NCBI GenBank assembly: GCA_016183765.1
Contig: JACPEA010000011.1
Coordinates: 186,001 to 250,000, forward strand
DNA: 64,000 nucleotides
Direction of reading: 5' to 3'
DNA from: Bacteroidota bacterium
GTDB lineage: Bacteria > Bacteroidota > Bacteroidia > Chitinophagales > Chitinophagaceae
Numbering within the stretch: position 1 is the first letter of the stretch; every line of letters starts with the position of its first letter. Shown one piece after another: positions 8,728 through 17,283 of this stretch. The notes below the pieces were generated by a model. The model had not been told where the DNA came from and searched no databases. It saw only the letters and a program-made list of their open reading frames with translations. The translations under genes were made by a program, and so were the position numbers.

Positions 8728-9858
8728 TCATGATTTGGCCTCAGCAAGACAAATCTCCCGCCATAACTGTTCCGCCGAGTCATCCCAGCTGAAACGGGCG
8801 GCCTGCTCTTTACCTGCTTCCACCAGGCGGCTGCGCAGCGATTCATCCCGGTATAGGTGCAACATATGTTTGGCAATGGCATCCGGATCGGCCGGATCGG
8901 CATACAGGGCCGCATCGCCCCCTACTTCGGGCATACTGCTGGTATTACTGGTGATCACCGGTATACCGCTCTGCATGGCTTCTAGCAATGGCAAACCAAA
9001 GCCTTCAAAATACGATGGATATACCAGTGCATAGGCGGCAGCGGTTATACGGGCCAGTTGTTCATCGGGCTGGTAATTGAGCAATACCACATCGTTCCGG
9101 TATTTATAGGTATTCAGTTTTTCAAGCAACTCATCATAATGCCAGGCCAGCCTGCCCGCTACCAGCAGTTTCATATTACTGTGCTGCCATTTTTTAAAAA
9201 GCGAAAAAGCTTTCAGCAGGTTCAGCAGGTTCTTACGGGGATGGATACCTCCGGTAAACAGAAAATATTCCTTCCCATCTGAATAAGTCTCTTTCACCTG
9301 TTCTTTCTCCTGCCAGGAGATGGGAGTAAAAATGTTACGCGCCGCCCCTTTCACCACTTTGATCTTCTCTGCCGGTACGGGGTATTTTTCCAGGATATCC
9401 GAGCTGGTAAAATCCGATACCGTAACCACTGTCCTGGCTTTTTTCAGGAAAGCCGCGGTAAAAAGCTGGTAATACTGCCGGTGATACCAGGGAAGGAACT
9501 GCGGGTAATGGCGAAAAGCCAGGTCGTGTACCAGCAACACCTGCGGGATAGGGGTGGTCAGACTGGCAAAACCAAAAGGCTGTAACCACACATCCGCTTT
9601 TCTCCTCTGCAGGACCATGGGCGCTGCTACATCGTACCAGTATTTGAAAGCAAGTGGATGACGTGCCTGTGGCGGCACCACCAGTGGCGTAATATTTTCG
9701 GCGTAAATAAATTTTTGATCATAGGCCCGGTCAAACAGGAAAATGAACTCATGTTCAGGATGCTGTTTCACCATCCGGCTCAGCATCTCATTGGCATAAT
9801 GACCATACCCTTCCAATTGGCCATTCTGCAGAAATATGGTGTTGACAGCGATCCGCAT
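8728..9858 (-). CDS. Glycosyltransferase family 4 (GT1/GT4-type) protein
   Basis: GT-B fold glycosyltransferase of 376 residues. The N-terminal half carries the acceptor-side segments QNGQLEGYGHYANEML and QVLLVHDLAFRHYPQF; the C-terminal half has the donor-binding region FTGGIHPRKNLLNLLKAFSLF, LLVAGRLAW and the E-x7-E motif in PSYFEGFGLPLLEAMQSGIPV, followed by SNTSSMPEVGGDAALY. It transfers a sugar from a nucleotide-sugar donor to an unknown acceptor, likely in surface glycan synthesis. The start at 9858 (MRIAVNTIF) is favoured because the promoter-like element at 9865-9872 would lie inside the longer frame. It has no glycan cluster around it. Confidence 0.9.
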   Translation of the reverse strand: MRIAVNTIFLQNGQLEGYGHYANEMLSRMVKQHPEHEFIFLFDRAYDQKFIYAENITPLVVPPQARHPLAFKYWYDVAAPMVLQRRKADVWLQPFGFASLTTPIPQVLLVHDLAFRHYPQFLPWYHRQYYQLFTAAFLKKARTVVTVSDFTSSDILEKYPVPAEKIKVVKGAARNIFTPISWQEKEQVKETYSDGKEYFLFTGGIHPRKNLLNLLKAFSLFKKWQHSNMKLLVAGRLAWHYDELLEKLNTYKYRNDVVLLNYQPDEQLARITAAAYALVYPSYFEGFGLPLLEAMQSGIPVITSNTSSMPEVGGDAALYADPADPDAIAKHMLHLYRDESLRSRLVEAGKEQAARFSWDDSAEQLWREICLAEAKS

Positions 9859-9864
9859 CTTCTG

Positions 9865-9872
9865 CAAAAGTA
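9865..9872 (-). promoter_or_regulatory. Putative -7 element (TACTTTTG) directly before the GT4 gene
   Basis: The minus strand reads TACTTTTGCAGAAG and is followed at once by the ATG at 9858. A start of transcription a few bases downstream would give an almost leaderless message. This is sequence match plus position only. Confidence 0.45.
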
Positions 9873-9968
9873 GGCGACCCTGCCGCAAAACCGTTAAAAT
9901 ACATAAACGAAATTAAAATGTGTTCGTTTTTACCCCCAAAGGAGCACTGAATGACGAAATGAACTCCA

Positions 9969-10005
9969 TTCATCATTCATCATTCCTTGCTCATCATTCA
10001 ATATT
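9969..10005. repeat. Short CAT/ATTC-iterated intergenic repeat with TTCCTTGCTCATC core
   Basis: The stretch is built from repeats of CATTCAT/CATCATTC around the core TTCCTTGCTCATC. The same 13-bp core occurs in the 30-bp inverted repeats at 55672-55701 and 56200-56229. It abuts and includes the stop codon of the dehydrogenase gene, so it may contribute to that gene's 3' end. Confidence 0.5.
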
Positions 10006-10846
10006 CATAGAATCCTTTACCCGTTTTTCTTCCCAGTTCTCCGGCGGCTACTTTTTGTTGCTGTAAGGGTGAAGGCGTTAAACGTTCGGGTTTACCAAGG
10101 GCTTCCCAGACAATCTGGCTGACGCCATAATTGATGTCCATACCAATGAGATCCATCAGTTTGAACGGGCCCATTTTAAAACCTGATGCTTCCATGACCG
10201 TATCCACTGTTTGCAGATCAGCAAGTCCCTCTTCCACCAGTTTCATTGCTTCAAGATAATAATGACGGGCAACCCTGTTGACAATAAAACCGGGCGCATC
10301 TTTACAAACAACGGCGGTTTTACCCAATGTCACAGCCAAACCCGTAATCGTATCGATCACACCAGGATCTGTCTTTTCGGTATGGATCACTTCCACCAGT
10401 TTCATCAGGGGTGCGGGATTGAAAAAATGCATGCCCGCCACCCGTTCCGCATTCGGAACAGCAGCTGCAATGGCGGAAACAGCAATGGAAGAAGTGTTGG
10501 TGGCGAAAATGGTATCGGGCCTGTTCACCTGCTCCAGCCGGTTAAACAGTTCAACTTTGGCTTCCTGCTTTTCAACAATGGCTTCGATCACCAGGTCGGC
10601 CACACAATCTGTTATTGCCGTGGTAAATACAAGGCGGCTCAAGGTTTCCGCTACAGTGGCAGCATCGATCTTTCCTTTCCCGCTTAGCCACAGCAGGTTT
10701 TTTTCGATAGCCTCACGGCTTTTTTCGAGCATAGCTGCACTTAAGTCAAACTGTATGGTGATATAGCCCGCCTGGGCCGTTAGCTGCGCAATACCGCTGC
10801 CCATGGTACCGGCGCCGCAAACACAGATGGTCTTGATGGTATGCAT
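9998..10846 (-). CDS. 3-hydroxybutyryl-CoA dehydrogenase
   Basis: NAD(P)-dependent 3-hydroxyacyl-CoA dehydrogenase of 282 residues that interconverts 3-hydroxybutyryl-CoA and acetoacetyl-CoA. The Rossmann start is ICVCGAGTMGSGIAQLTAQAGY; the catalytic His and Asn lie in the family blocks GMHFFNPAPLMKLVEVI and TNTSSIAVSAIA; the C-terminal domain has DAPGFIVNRVARHYYLEA and ends GRKTGKGFYEY. Length matches the stand-alone dehydrogenases (PaaH/Hbd type) rather than FadB fusions. The start at 10846 gives the usual short lead before the Rossmann motif. It stands alone, without thiolase or crotonase neighbours. Its last codons lie in a short repeat. Confidence 0.95.
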   Translation of the reverse strand: MHTIKTICVCGAGTMGSGIAQLTAQAGYITIQFDLSAAMLEKSREAIEKNLLWLSGKGKIDAATVAETLSRLVFTTAITDCVADLVIEAIVEKQEAKVELFNRLEQVNRPDTIFATNTSSIAVSAIAAAVPNAERVAGMHFFNPAPLMKLVEVIHTEKTDPGVIDTITGLAVTLGKTAVVCKDAPGFIVNRVARHYYLEAMKLVEEGLADLQTVDTVMEASGFKMGPFKLMDLIGMDINYGVSQIVWEALGKPERLTPSPLQQQKVAAGELGRKTGKGFYEY

Positions 10847-10961
10847 CCTGCTTTGTTTGCCGTAAAAGTACAGTATTGTCTTTTTCAATACCCTTTGTAA
10901 GCTGTGAGGGTACCTGATGCAGGTGAAACAGCGCTATTTTCATAAGATACTTACATCTTTT

Positions 10962-10998
10962 CCACCTACCGGCAAGCAGGGCTGAGTGGGCAGGTGGG
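10962..10998. repeat. GC-rich palindromic intergenic repeat
   Basis: Imperfect inverted repeat beginning CCACCTACCGGC and ending GGGCAGGTGGG, with arms CCACCT/AGGTGG around a GC-rich centre. It lies just upstream of the MerR-type gene and could be a REP-like element or affect that gene's leader. There is no second copy in this window. Confidence 0.45.
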
Positions 10999-11016
10999 TT
11001 GTTGTATTTTTACTGT

Positions 11017-11673
11017 ATGCAAAAAACACTGCAGCAACTTGATCTTTTTGGTTTTCCTATCGAAGCAACGGTGCAACCAAAGAAAAAAGAGAAGGTCGTA
11101 AAAACGGTAACAGCTCCTGTAGAAGCGCCGGCCATTGTTGAAAAAGAAGTGGTACCGGTAGCAGCAACCGTGGCCGTCAGGGAAACGAATGAGACAATGG
11201 CCGTTGTGGCAGACGAGCCCATCAGGCTCACCAGGACCGCTTCATCCAAAAAGATAACGGTATCCAAGACCGCCGGTAAACGTGGGAGGAAATCTTTCAA
11301 AGAGATGGACAGCGAAGCCGACCTGATAGAAGTACCGGAAGAAGATGTGCTACGCCAGAAACTGTATTACAGCATTAGTGAGGTAGCCGGCTGGTTCAAG
11401 GTAAACACTTCCTTGCTGCGCTACTGGGAAAATGAATTTGATATTCTGCAACCCCGTAAAACACGCAAGGGTGACCGGCTGTTCCGTGTAGAAGACATTA
11501 AGAACCTGCAGCTGATCTATTTCCTGCTGCGCCAGCGTAAATTCTCGATCGATGGCGCAAAGAACTATCTCAAGAACAACAAAAAAGAAGCAGATACACA
11601 GGTAAGACTGATGGAATCGCTGACGAGGTTCAAATCTTTCCTGTTAGAATTAAAGACCAACCTGCAGGCTTAA
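11017..11673 (+). CDS. MerR family transcriptional regulator with long low-complexity N-terminus
   Basis: DNA-binding protein of 218 residues. Residues about 113-175 form a MerR winged helix-turn-helix (YYSISEVAGWFKVNTSLLRY, WENEFDILQPRKTRKGDRLF, VEDIKNLQLIYFLLRQR), followed by a short helix. The first 110 residues are low complexity, rich in Val, Ala, Thr and Lys, with a basic patch (KRGRKSFKEM). No metal-binding cysteines are seen, so it is not a classical metal sensor. Proteins of this shape occur widely in Bacteroidota, where their targets are unknown. The ATG at 11017 (MQKTLQQLDLFG) is preferred over a TTG 18 bp upstream. Confidence 0.88.
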   Translation: MQKTLQQLDLFGFPIEATVQPKKKEKVVKTVTAPVEAPAIVEKEVVPVAATVAVRETNETMAVVADEPIRLTRTASSKKITVSKTAGKRGRKSFKEMDSEADLIEVPEEDVLRQKLYYSISEVAGWFKVNTSLLRYWENEFDILQPRKTRKGDRLFRVEDIKNLQLIYFLLRQRKFSIDGAKNYLKNNKKEADTQVRLMESLTRFKSFLLELKTNLQA

Positions 11674-11687
11674 TATCCCGGTAACGC

Positions 11688-12776
11688 CTATTTTGACCTT
11701 ACGATCACATCCGTATTGGCAGCAGCCAGTTCTATGCCTGATTTCTCCAACAGCTCGATCAATTCCAGGTTCACAGCTTCGCGCAGGCTGTTGAACTCTT
11801 CTATCGACTGCTGCATGGAAGTGAAATAGTCCACCGCAATGATATGTGCGGTTTTACCTGTCTCCATCAGGTACACAGTGGTATGTTCTATCTCCGGTTT
11901 CTGCAGTACGGTACGGACAGCAGGTAACAAAGTGCGCAGCTGCTGTGCTGTGGCAGACAAACTGATCTCGAGGCGCAATTCCACTTTCCGCTGGGTGCGG
12001 AGGGTGATATTGTCCACGATCGTATCTACCATCTGTTTATTGGGCACCGAGATGAAGGTCTTGTCCGTTGTACGGATCCGTGTACTGCGCAACCCGATCT
12101 TCTCGATATTACCCGTGAAATTGTTCACTTTCACCAGGTCGCCGGTAATAAAGGGCTTGTCGAAAAAGATGATGAAAGAGGCAATGAGATTCTCCATACT
12201 TTCCCTTGTTGCCAAAGCAATGGCAGCGCCTACGATACTTAAACCGGTAAGGAGATTGCCGATGTTCTTATTGAAAGAGAAACGCAGGATCAGCAGTATG
12301 CCGGTGATCACCATGATCACTTTGAAGAAATCTTTAAAAAAAACGATCAGTTGGTTATCGGTCTGGTCCTTGGTAAGATTGGCTTTTTCTTCCAGGATCA
12401 TGGCTATGAATTCGATCACACGCAGACAAAGCCAGATAAAAACTATGATCAGCGTAGTAGCGGCCAGCGAATCGATGAGCTGTTTGAAAGTAATGTGGTA
12501 AATGGTAAAATCAAGCGCAGCGGGGAACCTGAGTTTATCCAGCGTAATAATGGAGATGATCAGTACCAGGAAAACATCCAGCGGCTGCACTACCAGGTCG
12601 AGGAACGACTGGCGGGCAATGTTCTTTGCCGCTTTGGCCACAACCTTGTACAACAGCTTGGCCAGGTATTTGGAGATCAGGCGCTTGACCAGCAGTATCA
12701 GCAGTATGGTTCCAAGCACATAGAGATAACTCTCGATGGTATTATCCAGAACCTTGTGCTGTAATAAGTTTTCCAT
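11688..12776 (-). CDS. Mechanosensitive ion channel family protein (MscS type)
   Basis: Small-conductance mechanosensitive channel of 362 residues that would release solutes on hypo-osmotic shock. Hydrophobic helices occupy about residues 15-35, 65-85, 105-125 and 145-175; the pore-lining helix region is NLLTGLSIVGAAIALATRESMENLIASF, followed by the beta domain FIIFFDKPFITGDLVKVNNFTGNIEKIGLRSTRIRT that defines MscS. The C-terminus (residues 270-360) is a soluble mixed fold. Transcription converges with the MerR gene, whose stop is only 15 bp away. Confidence 0.94.
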   Translation of the reverse strand: MENLLQHKVLDNTIESYLYVLGTILLILLVKRLISKYLAKLLYKVVAKAAKNIARQSFLDLVVQPLDVFLVLIISIITLDKLRFPAALDFTIYHITFKQLIDSLAATTLIIVFIWLCLRVIEFIAMILEEKANLTKDQTDNQLIVFFKDFFKVIMVITGILLILRFSFNKNIGNLLTGLSIVGAAIALATRESMENLIASFIIFFDKPFITGDLVKVNNFTGNIEKIGLRSTRIRTTDKTFISVPNKQMVDTIVDNITLRTQRKVELRLEISLSATAQQLRTLLPAVRTVLQKPEIEHTTVYLMETGKTAHIIAVDYFTSMQQSIEEFNSLREAVNLELIELLEKSGIELAAANTDVIVRSK

Positions 12777-12803
12777 AACTGCAAGTTACAATGCCCCGGT
12801 AAA

Positions 12804-13562
12804 TTAACCTTCCCATTTGTGCAGCTGCATATCTGTGCCATCAAAACTGGCATAGGTAAAGTTACGGATCCAGTCGCCCAGGTTGATATACCTGCTGTTT
12901 CGCGGCAATGCGATGTTCAGGGGCAGGTGCCGGTGGCCAAAAACAAAATAGTCATACTGTACCTGCTGCAACACTTCCTTGCAATAGATCACCAGCCATT
13001 CATTCTCTTCGCCCTGGAACACTTCGTCTGAACTGCCCGTCTTCTCGCGGCTTTTACGGCTGAAATAGTTGGCGAGCCCGATGCCCCAGGTTGGATGCAG
13101 CTGACCAAACAGCCACTGGCATAAAGGGTTGCGGAATACTTTTTTGATGAACTTATACCCATGATCGCCTGGTCCCAATCCGTCGCCATGACCGATCAGG
13201 AATTTTTTGCCGTTCCATTCGAATGTCTGGGGATGATGAAACACCGGGATATTCAGTTCCTGTTCAAAATACCCGCTCATCCACATATCGTGGTTGCCTA
13301 CAAATACATACACCGGGATACCGCTGTCGGTGATCTCGGCCAGTTTGCCCAGCAGGCGTGTATAACCTTTGGGCACCACTTTTTTATACTCGTACCAGAA
13401 ATCAAAAATATCGCCCACAATAAAAATGGCAGAAGCGCTGTGCCGGATATTTTCCAGGAAAGCGACCACTTTTTTCTCCCGAACCAGGCTGCTGCTATGG
13501 TCTGGCGCCCCTAAGTGAAAATCGGAAAGGAAATAGATCTTTTTATCGGGTGATGCCGTCAT
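12804..13562 (-). CDS. UDP-2,3-diacylglucosamine diphosphatase (LpxH-type metallophosphatase)
   Basis: Calcineurin-like phosphoesterase of 252 residues that probably hydrolyses UDP-2,3-diacylglucosamine to lipid X in lipid A synthesis. The metal-binding motifs are in order: FLSDFHLGAPD, VGDIFDFWYEY, FVGNHDMWM, LIGHGDGLGPGD and FGHRHLPL. The segment between these agrees with LpxH/LpxH2-like enzymes of Bacteroidota. The first codons overlap the stop of the gamma-glutamylcyclotransferase-like gene by 4 bp (ATGA), indicating translational coupling. Assignment to the lipid A step is from family resemblance, not from neighbours. Confidence 0.9.
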   Translation of the reverse strand: MTASPDKKIYFLSDFHLGAPDHSSSLVREKKVVAFLENIRHSASAIFIVGDIFDFWYEYKKVVPKGYTRLLGKLAEITDSGIPVYVFVGNHDMWMSGYFEQELNIPVFHHPQTFEWNGKKFLIGHGDGLGPGDHGYKFIKKVFRNPLCQWLFGQLHPTWGIGLANYFSRKSREKTGSSDEVFQGEENEWLVIYCKEVLQQVQYDYFVFGHRHLPLNIALPRNSRYINLGDWIRNFTYASFDGTDMQLHKWEG

Positions 13563-14002
13563 ACGGTTCCGCTTTTTTGCTTGTCATGCAGGTACTGCAA
13601 TACATCCCCACTTTCTACCAGCGGTTTGCCGGTCACATCCCCGTTAAACCAGTATACCCAGGCCTGTGTTTGCTGGTCGCCCACATAGATGGTTGTAAGT
13701 TCTCTCCTGTACAGGGCAGGCTCGTTGTTTTCCGTGTGTAACCCCTCATAATCATCCAGCTGGCCCATGGCCCAGGAAAATTCATCGGGATTGGTGATAT
13801 GGTATAACTCACCAATAATGAACAGCCCGGCCTCCACGGGGATGGCCGCGGGATAATCGCCCATATCGAACAGGGCCCCTTTCACTCTGGCATCGCTCAT
13901 AAAAGTAAAATAGCGGCTGATATAAGCATACGCAGGATGATGGAACCCGCTTCGCAGTGATCCATATACAAACAGCTGGCCATTATTAGCAGGATCCGTC
14001 AT
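13559..14002 (-). CDS. Gamma-glutamylcyclotransferase (AIG2-like) family protein
   Basis: GGCT-fold protein of 147 residues. The substrate-binding FVYGSLRSGFHHP motif is at residues 11-23 and the catalytic Glu is in QLDDYEGLH near residue 84; the YRRELTTIYV and AWVYWFNG strands complete the fold. Members cleave gamma-glutamyl or related amine linkages with release of 5-oxoproline, but the substrate of this clade is not known. It is sandwiched between the LUD-domain gene (9 bp gap) and lpxH (4 bp overlap), so it is cotranscribed with them. Confidence 0.88.
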   Translation of the reverse strand: MTDPANNGQLFVYGSLRSGFHHPAYAYISRYFTFMSDARVKGALFDMGDYPAAIPVEAGLFIIGELYHITNPDEFSWAMGQLDDYEGLHTENNEPALYRRELTTIYVGDQQTQAWVYWFNGDVTGKPLVESGDVLQYLHDKQKSGTV

Positions 14003-14011
14003 ACAATCGTA

Positions 14012-14644
14012 TTAATTGTCTACTAAAAAACAAAACACTTCTTTCGGGCCATGTACCCCCACCACCAGCGTTTTTTCAATATCGGCAGTACGGCTGGGAC
14101 CTGTGGCCAGTGTTACCATTGAGGGGAACTGCTGGCTATAGCCTTCGTGAAGCTGTTGCAGGCTGTCGCTGATATCGTATACCAGTTGCCGGTTGTACGC
14201 GATGCAGATATGCACCGGGGCATATACACTTACTGTACGTCCGCTTTGCTGTGCGCTGCTCATGACAATACTACCCGTACGGGCCACCAGCGATTCGCAG
14301 CCGGTGATGGATGCTTCGCAATGATTGAGGTCGTCTGTATAGGGAAGCTCCCATCCGGCTTTGGCCAGCACATCCTGAATGGCGGTTTCACGGCAATAGA
14401 TCTTCGTCCATTTCCGGGAAGTTACCAGTGCCCGTAACTGGTTCACCAGTTCCTGCTCATCGGCACAGAATGAAAAACGGCCTTCCAGTTTACTGAAGTT
14501 CTCTGCAAATTCTATTTCCAGTTCCTGCTGTTGGGGCAGAAAAACGGAACCTCCCGTTCCTGCTGAGGGAAAAGGAACAGGCACTGGTTTGCCCAGTGCC
14601 TGTTTTATTTTACGCAGAATATTTTCTCTGGCATGGTTTGTCAT
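14012..14644 (-). CDS. LUD domain-containing protein (LutC/YkgG-like)
   Basis: Stand-alone LUD (LutB/LutC/YkgG) protein of 210 residues with an N-terminal helix (REKILRKIKQALGKPV-like start) and a core containing SITGCESLVARTGSIVMSSAQ and a C-terminal TGPSRTADIEKTLVVGVHGPKEV, the family's best-conserved block. In operons with lutA and lutB it supports lactate oxidation, but neither partner is present here. Its ATG overlaps the ftsH stop by one base (TAATG), so translation is coupled to ftsH. Such ftsH-LUD pairs recur in Bacteroidota, where the function is unknown. Confidence 0.9.
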   Translation of the reverse strand: MTNHARENILRKIKQALGKPVPVPFPSAGTGGSVFLPQQQELEIEFAENFSKLEGRFSFCADEQELVNQLRALVTSRKWTKIYCRETAIQDVLAKAGWELPYTDDLNHCEASITGCESLVARTGSIVMSSAQQSGRTVSVYAPVHICIAYNRQLVYDISDSLQQLHEGYSQQFPSMVTLATGPSRTADIEKTLVVGVHGPKEVFCFLVDN

Positions 14645-16701
14645 TATCCGATCGTCGTGTTTTCTGAATGATCAATCCGCTCTCCGTCGAATTTTTTTTC
14701 GCCAATGGGTTGCCCGTTATCCAGTTCTTCTTCGATCTCTATCAGTTTCTTCTCTTCAAAGGGCCGTTTACCGATCAGGGTCTCCACATCGCTTTTGTGC
14801 AGTACTTCCTTGTCAAGCAGTTCTTTTGCCAGTGTTTCCACTTCCTGTTTACGTTCGGTCAGCAGTTTCAGCGTGCGTTGGTAAGCATCATCGATGATAC
14901 CTCTTACTTCCTCGTCGATCAGTTTACCTGTTTCTTCGCTGAATGGTTTGGTAAAGGTATTCTCCTGCGAAGGATCGTAGAAACTTACATTTCCTATTTT
15001 CTTGTTCATGCCGTAAGCGGTAACCATGCTGTATGCGATACGGGTGATCTGCTGCAGGTCATTGGCAGCACCGGTTGATATCTTGCCAAAGAAGATCTCT
15101 TCGGCGGCACGGCCACCCAGGGTCATACAGATCTGGTCCATCAGCTGGTCTGTATTATATAAGTACTGTTCTGTTGGCGTATACTGTGCGTAACCCAGTG
15201 CTGCGGTTCCTCTTGGAACGATGGTCACTTTTAACAGCGGATAGGCATGTTCCAGGAACCAGCCGCACACTGCGTGCCCTGCTTCGTGGTAGGCAATGAT
15301 GGATTTCTCGTGCGGGGCAATGATCTTGTTCTTTTTCTCCAGTCCGCCGATCACCCGGTCAATAGCATCCTGGAAATCGATCATCTCCACGGATTCTTTT
15401 CCTTTTCTTGCCGCGATCAGTGCCGCTTCGTTACATACGTTTGCGATATCGGCTCCGGCAAAACCCGGTGTCTGTTCGGCCAGTTTATGCAGATCGAGCG
15501 ATTCGGATATCTTGATGGGGAGCAGGTGCACCTTAAAGATGGTCTCCCTTCCTTTCACATCGGGTTTATCGATTGAGATCTGGCGGTCGAAACGTCCGGG
15601 ACGAAGCAGGGCTGTATCCAGTACGTCGGGACGGTTGGTGGCAGCCAGGATGATGATACCGGTATCGCCTCCGAAACCGTCCATCTCTACCAGCAGCTGG
15701 TTCAGAGTGTTCTCGCGCTCGTCGTTACTCATGATGGCATTACGCCCACGGGCACGACCGATGGCATCGATCTCGTCGATGAATATGATACAGGGCGCTT
15801 TTTCGCGGGCCTGTTTAAAGAGGTCGCGCACGCGGCTGGCGCCCACACCTACGAACATCTCCACAAAATCACTACCGCTCAAGCTGAAGAAAGGCACTTG
15901 TGCTTCACCCGCCATGGCTTTGGCCAGCAGGGTTTTACCCGTTCCGGGAGGGCCCACCAGCAATGCGCCTTTGGGGATCTTACCACCCAGCGCCGTATAT
16001 TTTTTGGGGTTCTTTAAAAAGTCCACGATCTCCATCACTTCCACTTTGGCTTCATCCAGACCGGCCACATCGGCGAACGTGATGTTTACTTTAGCGCCTT
16101 TATCGAACAAAGTGGCTTTGGATTTACCAATACTGAAAATACCGCCCGGACCGCCGGCGCCACCCTGGCCGCCCATTTTACGCATGAGCAGTACCCAAAC
16201 GGCAACGATCAGCAACAGTGAAATAACGGTATTGGCCACAGGACCAAACCATTCGCCTTCCGAAGTTACCCTTGCCGGAATTTCTTCCAGTGCAGGATTG
16301 GTTTTGTAGATCTCGGTTAGCCTGTCCTGGAAACTCTTGATATCATTCACTTCGAACTCGAACAAAGGAACGCCTTTCACCTTCTCTTTTGAAAGGATGG
16401 CTTTGGGCAGTTTTTCGGAATAGAATTTCTTGTAGATGCTGTCCGGTTTGATGTACACACGGACCCTGTCCTTGTTCTTGATCAGGTCAAGTTTCTCCAC
16501 GTCGCCCTGCAGCAGCATTTTCTGTTTGAACTCCTGCTCCCAGGTCTGGGTGGTTTCAGGCGCAAATTTCATGAACTGGGCAAACAACAGCACCACTGCT
16601 ATGATCGCATAGATCCAGTATATATTGAATTTGGGGCCCTTTCGTGAACCATCGCCTTTATCAGGCCCACCTATTCTTGCATTTTTATTTTCCTGTGACA
16701 T
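14644..16701 (-). CDS. ftsH: ATP-dependent zinc metalloprotease FtsH
   Basis: Membrane-anchored AAA protease of 685 residues that degrades misfolded membrane proteins and regulatory substrates. Two transmembrane helices (about residues 25-42 and 160-180) flank a periplasmic domain. The AAA module has Walker A GPPGTGKT near residue 232, Walker [13 protein letters not shown] near 292 and the second region of homology [22 protein letters not shown]; the zinc site is HEAGH near residue 450. A glycine-rich linker ([11 protein letters not shown]) follows the second helix. It lies downstream of rsfS with a 68-bp gap and is coupled to the LUD gene. Confidence 0.98.
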   Translation of the reverse strand: MSQENKNARIGGPDKGDGSRKGPKFNIYWIYAIIAVVLLFAQFMKFAPETTQTWEQEFKQKMLLQGDVEKLDLIKNKDRVRVYIKPDSIYKKFYSEKLPKAILSKEKVKGVPLFEFEVNDIKSFQDRLTEIYKTNPALEEIPARVTSEGEWFGPVANTVISLLLIVAVWVLLMRKMGGQGGAGGPGGIFSIGKSKATLFDKGAKVNITFADVAGLDEAKVEVMEIVDFLKNPKKYTALGGKIPKGALLVGPPGTGKTLLAKAMAGEAQVPFFSLSGSDFVEMFVGVGASRVRDLFKQAREKAPCIIFIDEIDAIGRARGRNAIMSNDERENTLNQLLVEMDGFGGDTGIIILAATNRPDVLDTALLRPGRFDRQISIDKPDVKGRETIFKVHLLPIKISESLDLHKLAEQTPGFAGADIANVCNEAALIAARKGKESVEMIDFQDAIDRVIGGLEKKNKIIAPHEKSIIAYHEAGHAVCGWFLEHAYPLLKVTIVPRGTAALGYAQYTPTEQYLYNTDQLMDQICMTLGGRAAEEIFFGKISTGAANDLQQITRIAYSMVTAYGMNKKIGNVSFYDPSQENTFTKPFSEETGKLIDEEVRGIIDDAYQRTLKLLTERKQEVETLAKELLDKEVLHKSDVETLIGKRPFEEKKLIEIEEELDNGQPIGEKKFDGERIDHSENTTIG

Positions 16702-16769
16702 ATCGTGATCCCTCTGTAATAACTACGGTTTCTATGGTAAACGAATAACTGTTTGGTATATTTTAAATT

Positions 16770-17174
16770 TTACAGGTCGTGCAGCTGCGATACCGCATCG
16801 CTCCACATTTCTTCCAGCTTGTAGAATTTTCTTGCTTCGGGGTGCATTACATGAACCACCACGTTCACATAGTCGATCAGCACCCATTGCAATGCCTGGC
16901 GTCCTTCATGTTTATAAGGAGCTTCCCCGCAGTTTTCCTTCACTTCATGCTCCACAAAGTCACAGATAGCTTTTACCTGTGTGGTACTGGAGGCTTCGCA
17001 TACGATAAAGAAATCTGCGGAAGCTTCCGGTATTTTCCGGAGGTCGAGACTGATGATATGCTCTCCCTTTTTATCCTGGATGGCTTTGATAATCGTTTTG
17101 AAGATCTTTGAATTGCGCGTAAGCCGGGTGATCTGGCTTTTTTCACGGCTTTGTAAAACAGAAAGAGGTTCCAA
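16770..17174 (-). CDS. rsfS: Ribosome silencing factor RsfS (probable TTG start)
   Basis: RsfS/Iojap protein of about 134 residues that binds ribosomal protein L14 and blocks subunit joining in stationary phase. The conserved core is present: IKAIQDKKGEHIISLDLRKI, ADFFIVCEASSTTQVKAICDF and GRQALQWVLIDYVNVVVHVMHPEARKFYKLEEMW. No ATG is available in frame upstream of the conserved core: an in-frame TAA lies just before the TTG at 17174, so TTG is the best start. The rsfS-ftsH pair is conserved in Bacteroidota. birA is transcribed divergently 110 bp away. Confidence 0.93.
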   Translation of the reverse strand: MEPLSVLQSREKSQITRLTRNSKIFKTIIKAIQDKKGEHIISLDLRKIPEASADFFIVCEASSTTQVKAICDFVEHEVKENCGEAPYKHEGRQALQWVLIDYVNVVVHVMHPEARKFYKLEEMWSDAVSQLHDL

Positions 17175-17283
17175 TAATCGATCGGATTTAAGTGGTTAAT
17201 TAGGTTCCCGTCCGGCCGGATCATACCGGTTTTTCTGCTGCTGTACGACCTGCTGGACTAACTTCGTCAAAAATACTAATTCT

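Noticed and set aside
15296-16309. 337-codon plus-strand frame opposite ftsH
   Set aside because: It is antisense to the AAA domain of FtsH and has Ser/Pro/Arg-biased composition typical of an antisense shadow.
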